Source of the DNA: Rhodopseudomonas palustris
GTDB taxonomy: Bacteria; Pseudomonadota; Alphaproteobacteria; Rhizobiales; Xanthobacteraceae
Length of the DNA: 64,000 bases
NCBI RefSeq assembly: GCF_034479375.1
Contig: NZ_CP140155.1
Span: forward strand, 2,542,001 to 2,606,000
Reading direction: 5' to 3'
Positions 37,139-47,000 of this stretch are shown piece by piece (positions within the stretch are counted from its first letter, which is position 1; the number at the start of each line of letters is the position of its first letter). Under the pieces are notes generated by a model. That model did no database searches and was not told where the DNA came from. It saw only the letters and a list, made by a program, of their open reading frames with translations. A program made the translations under genes and the position numbers.

Positions 37139-37532
37139 CAGGCTCTCTCCCCGGAAATCCGCCGTTTTCCGCGTAGCCGCCGGCGAATTGCCGATCCAAG
37201 CACGGGATTGGTTAACGGATCATTTCGGGACAACGCCGCAAGTTTGAGGCCATTTTGTCCGCAATTTCCCTGCGCTTTCCAGCATTCGCGGGGATTTTCA
37301 CGTCGGCGGAAGGAGTTAGCGGCGACTCCCGTTAACGATGATTAAGAATGTCTTAACGTCGGCCATTTCATTCGATGCACCGAGCCAATAGGATGTTTGC
37401 GGAAGTGGTGGACAAAAGTCCGGCGTCGAGGGGGTTCGACTGCGCCGGCTTTGAGCATCAGACCGGAGCCGGAGAACTGCGATCGAATTTCGAGCAGTGT
37501 CCCCGGATGCGTAGAACGAGGGCGTAGGTCAC
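37139..37532. promoter_or_regulatory. Divergent promoter region, Hpt / growth-pole-ring genes
   Basis: A 394-base gap with several TTAAC elements (about 37212, 37332 and 37353) besides the full CtrA site. GAGGGCGTAGG precedes the plus-strand start. No gene was seen. Confidence 0.55.
37342..37357 (+). promoter_or_regulatory. Full CtrA binding box
   Basis: TTAAGAATGTCTTAAC matches the CtrA consensus TTAA-N7-TTAAC at every fixed position. It sits in the divergent region, about 185 bases before the plus-strand start and about 205 before the Hpt start. Confidence 0.75.
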
Positions 37533-40500
37533 ATGGCGAATAATCCCAAGAAGATCAAAGATCCGACCGAAGTGGCGCTGTCCGCGATTCAGGAGGCCCT
37601 GAACATCAGCGATGCGCCTGCCGCGACCGACGATCCGATCACGGCGCGGAGCGAGAACTCGCCGGCGATCTTGCCCCCGCCCGCTTTCAACGACGGCGCG
37701 CCGGAGCCGCGGATCGCAGCCGACCGTCCCAGTTTCGAACAGCCCGACGACCGGCAGTTCGCCCAGCGCCCGGCCAACGACGACCGTGAAACCATCGGCC
37801 AGTTGCTCCAGGCCCTGCAGAAGGGCCGTCCGGCCCGCAACGTCTACACCCTCGCCTCGATCTTCGCCGGGGTCTGGATTTTCGGCGGCATCGTGCTCAC
37901 CGTCAGCTTCCTGCCCTCGCTGCAGGCGATGGTCGGCCAGGGCGCCGGCGGCACGATGGCGCTGGTCGGCCTGATCGCGCTGTTCCTCGCCCCCGTGATG
38001 CTGTTCTATTTCCTCGCGAGCCTGACCTGGCGCGGCCAGGAACTGCGGATGATCGCGCAGTCGATGGCGCAGGTCGCGATGCGGTTTTCCGAGCCCGAGA
38101 TCGCGGCGAGCGATTCCGTCGTCACCGTCGGTCAGGCGATCCGCCGCGAGGTCGCGGCGATGGGCGACGGCGTCGAGCGTGCGATCGCGCGCGCTGGCGA
38201 ACTCGAGACTCTGGTCGCCAACGAAGTCTCCGCGCTCGAACGCGCCTACTCCGACAATGAAGTCCGCATCCGCGCCCTGCTGCAAGACATCGCGCATCAG
38301 CGCGACAATCTGGTCGGCCAGGCCGAGCAGGTGCGCAGCGCCATCTCCGGCGTGCAGATCGATCTGCGCCACGACATCGCGCTGATCTCCGACGCGATCG
38401 CCTCGCGGGTCGACGAAGTGGCGAAGAGCATCACCAGCGCGCTCGAGGAGCGCGGCGCCCACATCACCGGCGCGCTGAGCAATGCCGGCGACAACATGAT
38501 CCTCGCCCTCGGCGAGCGCGGCGGCGACCTGCTCGATCGCCTCGAGGAAGCCAGCGCCGAGACCACCCGCGCGGTGCTCGACGCCAGCGAGCGGCTGACC
38601 GCCAGCCTGAATTTCAAGACCGGGCACGTCCACGACGAATTCGTCGAACTCGCCGACCGCGTCCACGAGATGCTCAACGAGCGCCTCGACCGCATCACCG
38701 GCGAATTCGAACAGCGTTCGTCCAGCATCGTCGACGGCATCTCCGAGCGCACCGAGCAGGTCCACGACTCGCTGAAGAACTCCTCGGACTCGCTGCTGCT
38801 CGAGCTCGAGCTGCGCAGCGGCGATCTGGTCAGCAAGATCGACGACGCCGGCAACCGCCTCGCCGACCAGATCCTCACCAGCGGCGACAAGGCCAGCGAA
38901 GCGCTCGACGTCACCGTCAACACCCTGGTCGCGAAGGTGGTCAGCCAGACCGAGAACGCCCACGACGCCCTCAGCATGCAGATGAGCGCGTTCGACGATC
39001 TGGTGAAGCAGCAGGGCTCCGAGCTCGCCGAGAAATTCGCGCGCGACAGCGGCACGCTCGGCGCGCTGATCACCCGCCACATCTCCGAATTCGACCGCAC
39101 CGTGAAGACCTATGGCGGCGACATCGTCGAGCGCATGGGCCAGCGCACCCAGGATATTTCCACCACGCTGAAGGACTACGTCGACAATTTCGATCAGCGC
39201 GTCACCGCGCGCGGCGGCGAGATCAGCGCCACGCTCGATCAGCGCCTGTCGCATTTCGAGAACGTGTTCGACACCCGCGTCGGCAGCCTCGACGGCTCGC
39301 TCGACAGCAAGATCAAGTCGCTCGACGAAACCGTCAGCGAACATCTGCGATCGCTCGACGACGGCTTCGCGGCGCGCACCCAGACGGTGACCGAGAGCAT
39401 CGATACGCGCATCGTGCAGCTCTCCGACACCCTGACCGCCGGCTCGACCCTGACGATCGAGGCCATCGACAGCCGGATCGCGGAGCTCGCGACCACGATG
39501 TCGACCGGCACCACGAAGGCGGTCGATATGATCGACCTGCGCGTGGCGCAGCTCTCCGACACTATGACCACCGGCACCAGCCAGGCCGTCGATCTGATCG
39601 ATACCCGGATCGACCGGCTCTCCGGCACGCTGACGGCGGGCGCGGTGCAGGCGATCGAGGCGATCGACGCCCGCCTGTCGCATCTCACCAACTCGCTCAC
39701 CGACGGCACCGCGCAGGCGATCCACGCCATCGATCAGCGCATCGGCAACGTCACCGAGACGATCGACAGCCGCAGCGCCGGTCTGGCGGCGACCGTCAGC
39801 GCCCGCTTCCAGGACATCCACGAAGGTCTCGAAGGCCGCGTCGGCACCGTGCTGACCGACATCGACCTGCGCGTCTCGCAGTTCGAAGATCTGCTCGGCT
39901 CGCGCGTCGACGCCGTGGCCGGCCGCTTCGAGAACACCGGCCGCGAGGCCAGCGATCTGCTGATGGCGCGCGCCGAGGAACTCTCGCTCGGTATCAAGTC
40001 GCACGTCGCCGACGCGGAGCGCTCGCTCACCAGCCTCGTCATCAGCACCAGCGACACCATCCAGACCGGCACCCGCTCGGCCAAGGAAGCGATGCTGTCG
40101 GTGTCGACCGAAGTCGGCGCGCAACTGCAGCTCACCTCGTCCGAGATCGAACGCGCGCTCACCGCCGTCGGCGCCAATGCCGCGAGCTCGGTGGTGGCGA
40201 GCGCGACCGAAGCGCAATCGAAGCTGATCGCGGCGTCGAGCGATACGCTCGCGCAGATCAGGTCGCTGTCGGCCGATATCGAGCGCACACTCGCTGTCGC
40301 GGGCACCTCCACCGCGGCGTCGGTGCTGGCCGGCGCGCGCGAGGCGCAGACCACGCTGGTCGCGACCTCGACCGACGTCACCAACGAGATCAAGACGCTG
40401 TCGGCCGAGATTCAGCGCACGCTGACCGATGTCGGCGGCACGGCCTCGACCTCGGTGCTGAACAGCGCCCGCGAGGCGCAGGCTACGCTGGTGTCGTCGT

Positions 40501-43500
40501 CCTCGGACGTCGCCAATCAGATCCGCTCGCTGTCGGCCGATATCGAGCGCACCCTGACCGGCGCCGGCGACGCCACCTCGGCCTCGGTGCTGGCCGGCGC
40601 CCGCGAAGCGCAGTCGACGCTGGTCTCGGCCTCGACCGAGGTCACCGGCCAGATCAGGTCGCTGTCGTCGGATATCGAACGCACGCTGTATGCGGCCGGC
40701 AACGCGACCGCGGAATCGGTCCTGGGCGGCGCCCGCGCGGCCCAGACCACGCTGGTGGCAGCCTCCGAGGAAGCCGCGGAGCGCGTCAAGTCGCTGAGCG
40801 CGGACGTGCAGCGCACGCTGTCCGAAGCCGGATCCTCGACCGCCAGCGCGATCGTCGCCGGTGCGCGCGAAGCCCAGAACACGCTGGTCGCCGCCTCCTC
40901 CGAGGCCTCGAACCAGGTGATCTCGCTCGCCAGCGATGTCGAACGCAAGCTGACGGCGGCAGGCAGCGCCACCGTGGAGACCATCCTGTCCGGCGCTCGC
41001 GAAGCCCAGCACGCGCTGATCGCGACCTCCACCGAGACCTCGAACCAGGTCAAGGCGCTGACCGGCGACGTCGAGCGCACACTGACCACGGCAGGCAGCG
41101 CCACCGCCGGCGCCATCCTCGCCAGCGCCCGGGACGTCCAGAGCACGCTCGCCAACGCTTCGACCGCGGCCTCCGATCAGGCCCGATCGCTCGCCGCCGA
41201 GGTCGAACGCAGCCTGATCACCGCCGGAAAGACCTCCGCCGAATCGATCGTCAGCGGCGCCCGCGAGGCGCAGACCTCGCTGATGACCGCCTCGGAAGAG
41301 GCCGCCAACCACGTCAAGTCGCTGACGATCGACGTCGAGCGCACCCTGACCACGGTCAGCGCCGCCGCGGCGTCGACCATTCTCGGCAGCGCCCGCGAGG
41401 TGCAGTCGACCCTCACCAACGGCTCGGCGGAAGCGGCGAGCCAGATCAAGGCGATCTCCGCCGACATCGAGCGGACGCTCGCCGGCGTCACCCTCAACAC
41501 CACCGACAACATCCAGGTCAGCGCGGCGGCGGCGCAGAGCACGCTGGTCGCGGTGTCGAACGAGGTCAGTTCCAAGATCAAGTCGACCTCCGCGGAAATC
41601 GAGCGGTCGGTGTTCGCCGCCAGCGGCAGCTTCGGCTCGACGATCACCGCCAAGACCGACGAAATCGTCAGCTACGTGCAGCAGCAGGCCGACCGCCTGT
41701 CGCAGATCATCGACGGCAAGCGCGGCGTGCTGGTCGAGGCCCTCTCCGGCAAGACCAATCAGCTCACCGTCGATATCGACCGCGTCACCACCGACGCGCT
41801 GACCGCGATCGAGACCCGCGGCAAGGCGTTCTCCAACTCGATCCTCACCAACGGCAACGACGTCGCGCGTTCGATCACCGGCGCCGGCGATCTCGCGACC
41901 GGCGCGATCAACAAGTCGCTCAAGGATCTCGAGCTGGCGTCGCGTTCCGCGATCGATCAGTCGCGCCAGGTTTCGGTCGCGGCCGTCACCGAGATGCAGG
42001 AGACCAGCAAGATCCTGCGCTCCGACACGGTCGCTCTGTTCGAGCGGCTGCGCGAAGGCAACATCCTGCTGCAGGAAGTGCTCACCGGCGCCCACGAGAA
42101 CCTCAACTCGCTGGAGCGCGCGCTGGTCACCCGGGTCGCGGACTTCGTCGTCACCATGAACGACGTCAACGCCCGCAGCGGCGCCGCCACGCAGGGTCTG
42201 GAAGACCAGCTCACCGGCTTCCACGGCAAGACCGCGAAGGCGCTCGCCGACCTCAGTGCGCTGTCGGAGCAGTTCGATGCTCACGGCCGGGCGCTGGCCG
42301 AAGCCGCCGAGCTGGTGCAGCAGAGCAACCGCAGCGCTTCGACGTCGGTGATCGAGCGCAAGGAATCGCTCGAATCGCTGGTCACTACGATCGATCTGCG
42401 CACGGCCGATCTCGACCAGCGGCTCACCCGCTTCACCGGCCTGCTCGATGAATCGCTGGCCGCCGCCGAGGAACGGGCGCGCGACATCGCGCGGATCGTC
42501 GCGGAAACCGCGGGCGCCGGCTCCGCCAGCATCACCCAGCAGTTCGAGGCGGTTCGCTCCGCAGCCGAACAGGAGCGCCGCCTCACCACCGAGGCGATGC
42601 ACCAGGTCTATCAGCAGGGCACCCAGGAAGCCGATGCGCTGTTCAAGCAGTCGGCCGACCGCTTCTCGGCGATCGTCCAGGGCATCAAGCAGATGGCCTC
42701 GGAGATGCACGTCGAACTCGAAGCCACCCGCGAGGAGCTGCGCCGCGGCGTGCTCGAAATCCCGCAGGAGGCGGCCGAGAGCACCGCGCAGATGCGCAAG
42801 GTGATCGTCGACCAGATCGAGGCGCTGGCCGAACTCAACCGCATCGTGGCGCGTCACGGCCGCGGCATGGACGTGGTCGGCACGACGCGCGCCAGTGCCG
42901 TCCGTGAGGAAGAGCCGATGCTGGCCTCCGCCGGCGGCGGACGCAGCGAGGCCGCCATCTCCCGGCCGGTCGAGCCGGTGTCACGGCCGGCGCCGCGCCG
43001 CGAGACCAGCGCGTCGACCCTGCCGCCGCCGGACCTCGGCATGCCCGGCCCGGCGCCCGCTCCGCGCCGCACCGAGGCCCCGCCGGTCGCTCCGACCGGC
43101 TCCGATCAGGGCCGCGACGGCTGGCTGTCGGATCTCCTGAACCGCGCCGACACCGGTGCCGAACGCGAGGCCCCGCGGACCCGAACGGCGCAGCAGGCGA
43201 TGAGCGGGAATCCGCTGGAATCGCTGTCGCTCGACATCGGCCGGCTGATGGACCGCAATCTGGTGCTGGAGATGTGGGACCGCTATCAGCGCGGCGAGCC
43301 CAAGGCGTTCACCAAGCGGCTGTACACGCCCGCCGGCCAGAAGGCGTTCGACGAGGTCGCCCGCAAATATCGCAGCGACCGCGCCTTCAAGCAGACGGTG
43401 GACCGCTACATCACCGAGTTCGAGCGCCTGCTCGACGAGGTCGCCCGCGACGATCGCGGACCGCAGGCGCTGCGCACGCATCTGAGCTCGGAAACGGGCC

Positions 43501-43544
43501 TGGTGTACACGCTGCTGGCGCATGCGGCGGGGCGGTTGGGGTAA
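37533..43544 (+). CDS. Giant polar coiled-coil protein, GPR/RgsE-like
   Basis: 2003 residues. A ~100-residue charged N-terminus is followed by two membrane helices (about 107-127 and 138-161), then ~1650 residues of alpha-helical, apolipoprotein-like repeats and a Pro-rich linker (about 1800-1890). A conserved C-terminal helical domain (NLVLEMWDRYQRGEPKAFTK, then DEVARKYRSD) closes the protein. This architecture matches the Growth Pole Ring protein of Agrobacterium and RgsE of Sinorhizobium, inner-membrane proteins that organise polar growth. Family assignment rests on architecture and size, not on a search. Inside are five 22-residue repeats (633-742) and twelve 44-residue repeats (867-1394). 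The long antisense frame over it has no support. Confidence 0.78.
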   Translation: MANNPKKIKDPTEVALSAIQEALNISDAPAATDDPITARSENSPAILPPPAFNDGAPEPRIAADRPSFEQPDDRQFAQRPANDDRETIGQLLQALQKGRPARNVYTLASIFAGVWIFGGIVLTVSFLPSLQAMVGQGAGGTMALVGLIALFLAPVMLFYFLASLTWRGQELRMIAQSMAQVAMRFSEPEIAASDSVVTVGQAIRREVAAMGDGVERAIARAGELETLVANEVSALERAYSDNEVRIRALLQDIAHQRDNLVGQAEQVRSAISGVQIDLRHDIALISDAIASRVDEVAKSITSALEERGAHITGALSNAGDNMILALGERGGDLLDRLEEASAETTRAVLDASERLTASLNFKTGHVHDEFVELADRVHEMLNERLDRITGEFEQRSSSIVDGISERTEQVHDSLKNSSDSLLLELELRSGDLVSKIDDAGNRLADQILTSGDKASEALDVTVNTLVAKVVSQTENAHDALSMQMSAFDDLVKQQGSELAEKFARDSGTLGALITRHISEFDRTVKTYGGDIVERMGQRTQDISTTLKDYVDNFDQRVTARGGEISATLDQRLSHFENVFDTRVGSLDGSLDSKIKSLDETVSEHLRSLDDGFAARTQTVTESIDTRIVQLSDTLTAGSTLTIEAIDSRIAELATTMSTGTTKAVDMIDLRVAQLSDTMTTGTSQAVDLIDTRIDRLSGTLTAGAVQAIEAIDARLSHLTNSLTDGTAQAIHAIDQRIGNVTETIDSRSAGLAATVSARFQDIHEGLEGRVGTVLTDIDLRVSQFEDLLGSRVDAVAGRFENTGREASDLLMARAEELSLGIKSHVADAERSLTSLVISTSDTIQTGTRSAKEAMLSVSTEVGAQLQLTSSEIERALTAVGANAASSVVASATEAQSKLIAASSDTLAQIRSLSADIERTLAVAGTSTAASVLAGAREAQTTLVATSTDVTNEIKTLSAEIQRTLTDVGGTASTSVLNSAREAQATLVSSSSDVANQIRSLSADIERTLTGAGDATSASVLAGAREAQSTLVSASTEVTGQIRSLSSDIERTLYAAGNATAESVLGGARAAQTTLVAASEEAAERVKSLSADVQRTLSEAGSSTASAIVAGAREAQNTLVAASSEASNQVISLASDVERKLTAAGSATVETILSGAREAQHALIATSTETSNQVKALTGDVERTLTTAGSATAGAILASARDVQSTLANASTAASDQARSLAAEVERSLITAGKTSAESIVSGAREAQTSLMTASEEAANHVKSLTIDVERTLTTVSAAAASTILGSAREVQSTLTNGSAEAASQIKAISADIERTLAGVTLNTTDNIQVSAAAAQSTLVAVSNEVSSKIKSTSAEIERSVFAASGSFGSTITAKTDEIVSYVQQQADRLSQIIDGKRGVLVEALSGKTNQLTVDIDRVTTDALTAIETRGKAFSNSILTNGNDVARSITGAGDLATGAINKSLKDLELASRSAIDQSRQVSVAAVTEMQETSKILRSDTVALFERLREGNILLQEVLTGAHENLNSLERALVTRVADFVVTMNDVNARSGAATQGLEDQLTGFHGKTAKALADLSALSEQFDAHGRALAEAAELVQQSNRSASTSVIERKESLESLVTTIDLRTADLDQRLTRFTGLLDESLAAAEERARDIARIVAETAGAGSASITQQFEAVRSAAEQERRLTTEAMHQVYQQGTQEADALFKQSADRFSAIVQGIKQMASEMHVELEATREELRRGVLEIPQEAAESTAQMRKVIVDQIEALAELNRIVARHGRGMDVVGTTRASAVREEEPMLASAGGGRSEAAISRPVEPVSRPAPRRETSASTLPPPDLGMPGPAPAPRRTEAPPVAPTGSDQGRDGWLSDLLNRADTGAEREAPRTRTAQQAMSGNPLESLSLDIGRLMDRNLVLEMWDRYQRGEPKAFTKRLYTPAGQKAFDEVARKYRSDRAFKQTVDRYITEFERLLDEVARDDRGPQALRTHLSSETGLVYTLLAHAAGRLG
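39429..39758 (+). repeat. Tandem 66-bp (22-residue) repeats
   Basis: Five consecutive units run from residue 633 to 742. Each reads roughly TLTAGxxxxIEAIDxRIxxL and ends in Ser/Thr. The 22-residue period is twice 11, as in apolipoprotein helices. Confidence 0.85.
40131..41714 (+). repeat. Tandem 132-bp (44-residue) repeats
   Basis: Twelve units run from residue 867 to 1394 with the pattern SLSADIERTL, a short Gly/Ala turn, then a SVLAGAREAQTTL helix and a Ser/Thr-rich end. The units are exactly 44 residues, i.e. four 11-mers, which favours a right-handed hendecad coiled coil. The last two are the most diverged. Confidence 0.9.
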
Positions 43545-43593
43545 CAGCGCCCTGCCCGGCTGGTAGCCGACGTCAGTCGTGACGACCAAAAAT

Positions 43594-43622
43594 GGCGGGG
43601 GCCTCAGGCCTCCGCTTTTTTT
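43594..43622 (+). terminator. Intrinsic terminator of the GPR-like gene
   Basis: GCGGGGGCCT pairs with AGGCCTCCGC (one G-U pair), with a short loop and seven T. It lies 50 bases after the stop codon. Confidence 0.9.
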
Positions 43623-43694
43623 GTGGGCGCCGGCTCGGGCGAAGTCACTGCGACCGACGGATGCGCATCGAGGCGCGTCGTCCGGTGGGCCTTG

Positions 43695-43912
43695 CTAGAG
43701 CCGTTCTGCTTTAGGTGGAATCAGGATTGATGATGCGCAGCCACAAGTACCTCCTCATGGTGAGGAGGCGCGCAGCGCCGTCTCGAACCATGTGCCACCG
43801 GCACTGCGTTGCCCCATCCTTCGAGACGCCCGGCTTCGCCGGGCTCCTCAGGATGAGGACTCAGTGCCTCTGGAAGGCCGGATTGCTTCAATCAATCGAT
43901 GAAGCGCTCTAG
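43695..43912. repeat. MITE-like dispersed repeat, copy 3 (most complete)
   Basis: It starts CTAGAGCCGTTCTG and ends GAAGCGCTCTAG, so the termini are inverted repeats of CTAGAGC. The inner core is CTCATGGTGAGGAGGCGC, CCGTCTCGAACCATG, CCATCCTTCGAGACGCCCGG and CTTCGCCGGGCTCCTCAGG, and the right end has GCTTCAATCAATCGATGAAG. At 218 bases with no coding frame, it is a plausible non-autonomous element. Confidence 0.85.
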
Positions 43913-44006
43913 TCTAAATCAGGGGTTTGCACCGTCGACGCTCTTCACGTCCGCGGCGCCTTCTCACCATCGACCACTCATCTCCGTCTCGACCTCGGGG
44001 TCGAGG

Positions 44007-44043
44007 CAAAACAAAGCCACGGAACGCCGGAGCGTTCCGTGGC
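44007..44043 (-). terminator. Terminator of the RTX nuclease gene
   Basis: A perfect 12-bp stem GCCACGGAACGC / GCGTTCCGTGGC has a 4-base loop. On the minus strand TTTGTTTTG follows. It begins 22 bases past the stop codon. Confidence 0.9.
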
Positions 44044-44064
44044 CTGGTCGAGGTCGCGAGTGGA

Positions 44065-47000
44065 TCAGACGAAGCGGAAGTCGTCTGCCGCGAGCGCGCT
44101 GATCTGCAGATTGGCGAGCGTCACGGTGGCGTCGGCATCGAACGTCACGACCACGTCGTTGCCGACCTGGGTGGCGTGCGACATCACGTCGGCAAAGTCG
44201 GCGAAGACGTCGCTGGAGAACTGCAGCACGTCGGCCGACGACCCCGTCGTGGTGAAGTCGGTGACGATGTCCTTGCCGAACCCGGCGGCGAACACGAACA
44301 CGTCCGAGCCGGAGCCGCCGGTCAGGATATCGTCGCCGACACCGCCGGTGATGATGTCGGCGCCCGAGCCGCCCTTCAGCGTGTCGTTGCCGGCGCCGCC
44401 GGTCACGATGTCGTCGCCGGAGCCGGCGTCGACAGTGTCGTCGCCGTCGCCGCCGTCGATCAGATCGTCGCCCGAGCCGCCCTTCAGCACGTCGTCACCG
44501 GCGCCGCCGGCGACCACGTCGTCACCCGAGCCGCCGTCGACCTTGTCGTTGCCGTCGCCGCCGGAGAGCTGGTCGTCGCCGGCGCCGCCCTTCAGCGTGT
44601 CGTTGCCGGCGCCGCCGTCGAAGATTTCGTCGCCGTCGCCGCCGGTCAGCACGTCGTCGCCGGAGCCGAGGATGAAGGCTTCGATCGAGGTGAAGCTGTC
44701 GGTGCCGATGCCGGCGCCCGAGACCCTGCCGCCGGCGACGTCGAGACTGATCGCGCCGGTGGCGTCGGACAGATCGAGCGTATCGAAGCCCGCGCCGCCG
44801 TCGATGGTGTCGTTGCCGGCACCACCGCGCAGCATGTCGTCGCCGGCGCCGCCGTTGAGGACGTCGTCGCCGTCGCCGCCATTGATCGTGTCGGCACCGT
44901 CGCCACCGTCGATGACGTCGTCGCCGGCCTGGCCGTAGATCTCGTCATCGCCGGCGCCGCCATAGACCGTGTCGTTGCCGTTATTGGCATAGATCCGGTC
45001 GTTGCCCTCGCCGCCGCGGACGGTGTCGTTGCCGAACGAGGTGTAGATCTCGTCGTTCCCGGCGCCGCCGTCGATCTCCATGTTGGTGGAGATCCAGTCG
45101 TTGGAGATCAGGAGGTCGTTGCCGTCGCCGAGCAGGATCTGGCCCTGGATGTCGGAGCCGATCCAGATGTTCACGAAGTCGTCGCCGGCGCCGAGATCGA
45201 CCGTGCCGACGATCTTGCCGGTGTTGCCGAGCTTGTCGTTGCCGTCGCCGAAGGTCACATCGCCGGTGATGACGCCCGTGCTCTGGTTGATCAGTTCGTC
45301 ATTGCCGGCGCCGAGCAGGACGTCGCCGGTGATGGTGGCGCGGTTGACGATCAGATCGTCGCCCTCGCCCATGTTCACCGCCGAACCGCCGGTGGCGGTG
45401 ATCGAGCCGTCATTGCTCAGCGTGTCGTTGCCGCCGCCCATCGCGACGCCGCCGACGATCCGGCCGGTGGCGCTGTTGGTCAGCGTGTCGGCATAGCTGC
45501 CGACCAGGTTGATCGCCTCGTTGCCGCGCAGGTCGAACCGCGCCGCGTCCTCGGAGGAGACCCCCTCCGGACCGTGGCCGTCGCCCTGGATCAGGCCGTC
45601 GTTGACGATGGTGGTGACGCCCAGCGCATTGCTGTTGCTGGAATTGTCGACCTGGATCGCACGGCCGTAGCCGTAGATCTCGCCGTCGGCGCCGTTGACG
45701 ATCTCGCCGCCGCCGACCGCGATCGCTTCCGACACGTTCGGTTCGCCATTGTGGTAGCCCTCGGCGCCGAGGCCGGAGATCCGGCCGTGGTTCAGCACCT
45801 TCACCAGACCGTCGACGTCGATGGCGTCGCCATCGCTGTCGGACAGTTCTGCCGAGCGGCCTTCCATCACCCCGTAGTTGGTGATGAAGGCCGTCTGCGC
45901 GACCGACCCGTCGGTGTCGAGATTCACCGCAGAGCCGTTGCGGCCGATCATCGTGCCCGAGTTGACCACGGTGACGGCATTGTCGCCGGTCACGGCATGG
46001 CGCGAGGCTTCCATCCAACCGCCGGCATAGTTGTTGACCGTGCCGCCGGTATCGCTCTGGAAGTCGATCAGGTCGCCTCCGCCGACGAAGCTCGCGTCGG
46101 TGGTGATCGTCCCCCAGTTGTTGACGGTGCCGTCATTGCCGGGGCGGATCACGTCGGAGTCGGTGCCGTACTGGCGGATGATGCCGCCGGCCAGGTTGTT
46201 GACCACCGCCGAAGCGCCGTTGCCGTCGAAGCTGCGGAAGTCGAGGACGCGACCGCCGGCTTCGATCACGCCGGCATTGTTGATGGTGATGGTCGCATCG
46301 GCGTGGCCCGCCTGTTGCGGGGTCACGGCGCCGCGGAGGATGCCGCCGGCCTCGTTGTTGAACGTCAACGAACCGGTCGCGCCAGCCGTGGTGGTGAGCA
46401 CCCGGCTCGAGCCTTCGATCAGGCCCGCATTGTCGACGACCGCCTCGCCGCCGCCCTGCCAAACGATGGCATTTCCGGACACGACGAGTTGGCCGCCGGT
46501 TTGGACGACGACGTGATCATCGTCGTCGACGACGAGGCTGGAGATCAGCGTCGCGTCTTCTCCGATGGTGACGTTGGCGTAGGATTCCGACGCTTCGACC
46601 GACCAGGTGCCTCCGGCCACCTGCAGGTTCTCGACGTCGATGGTCGAGGGCAGCACGCTGGTGCCGCCGCCGATCAGCTTCACGGTGTCGTTGCCGGCCC
46701 CGCCGTCGATCCACGCGGGCGTACCGTCTTCGGTCGAGACGATGATCAGGTCGTCGCCGTCACCGCCATCGGCGCTGTCGCCCTCGCCGACAACGAGTTC
46801 ATCGTTGCCGTCGCCGCCTTCCAGCGTGTCGTAGCCTTCGCCGCCGACCAGAATGTCGTCGCCGTCGCCACCGGCCAGGGTGTCGTCGCCCTCGCCGCCC
46901 GTCAGATGGTCGTTGCCGGCACCGCCTTCCAGCGTGTCGTCGCCCTCGCCGCCGTCGAGCGTGTCGTCGCCGGCACCGCCTTCGAGCGTATCGTCACCCT

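Noticed and set aside
37458..42857. 1799-codon open frame antisense to the GPR-like gene
   Set aside because: High GC and the repeat structure of the sense gene keep the opposite frame open. Its translation is Arg/Asp/Gly-rich and mirrors the sense repeats, with no start signal.
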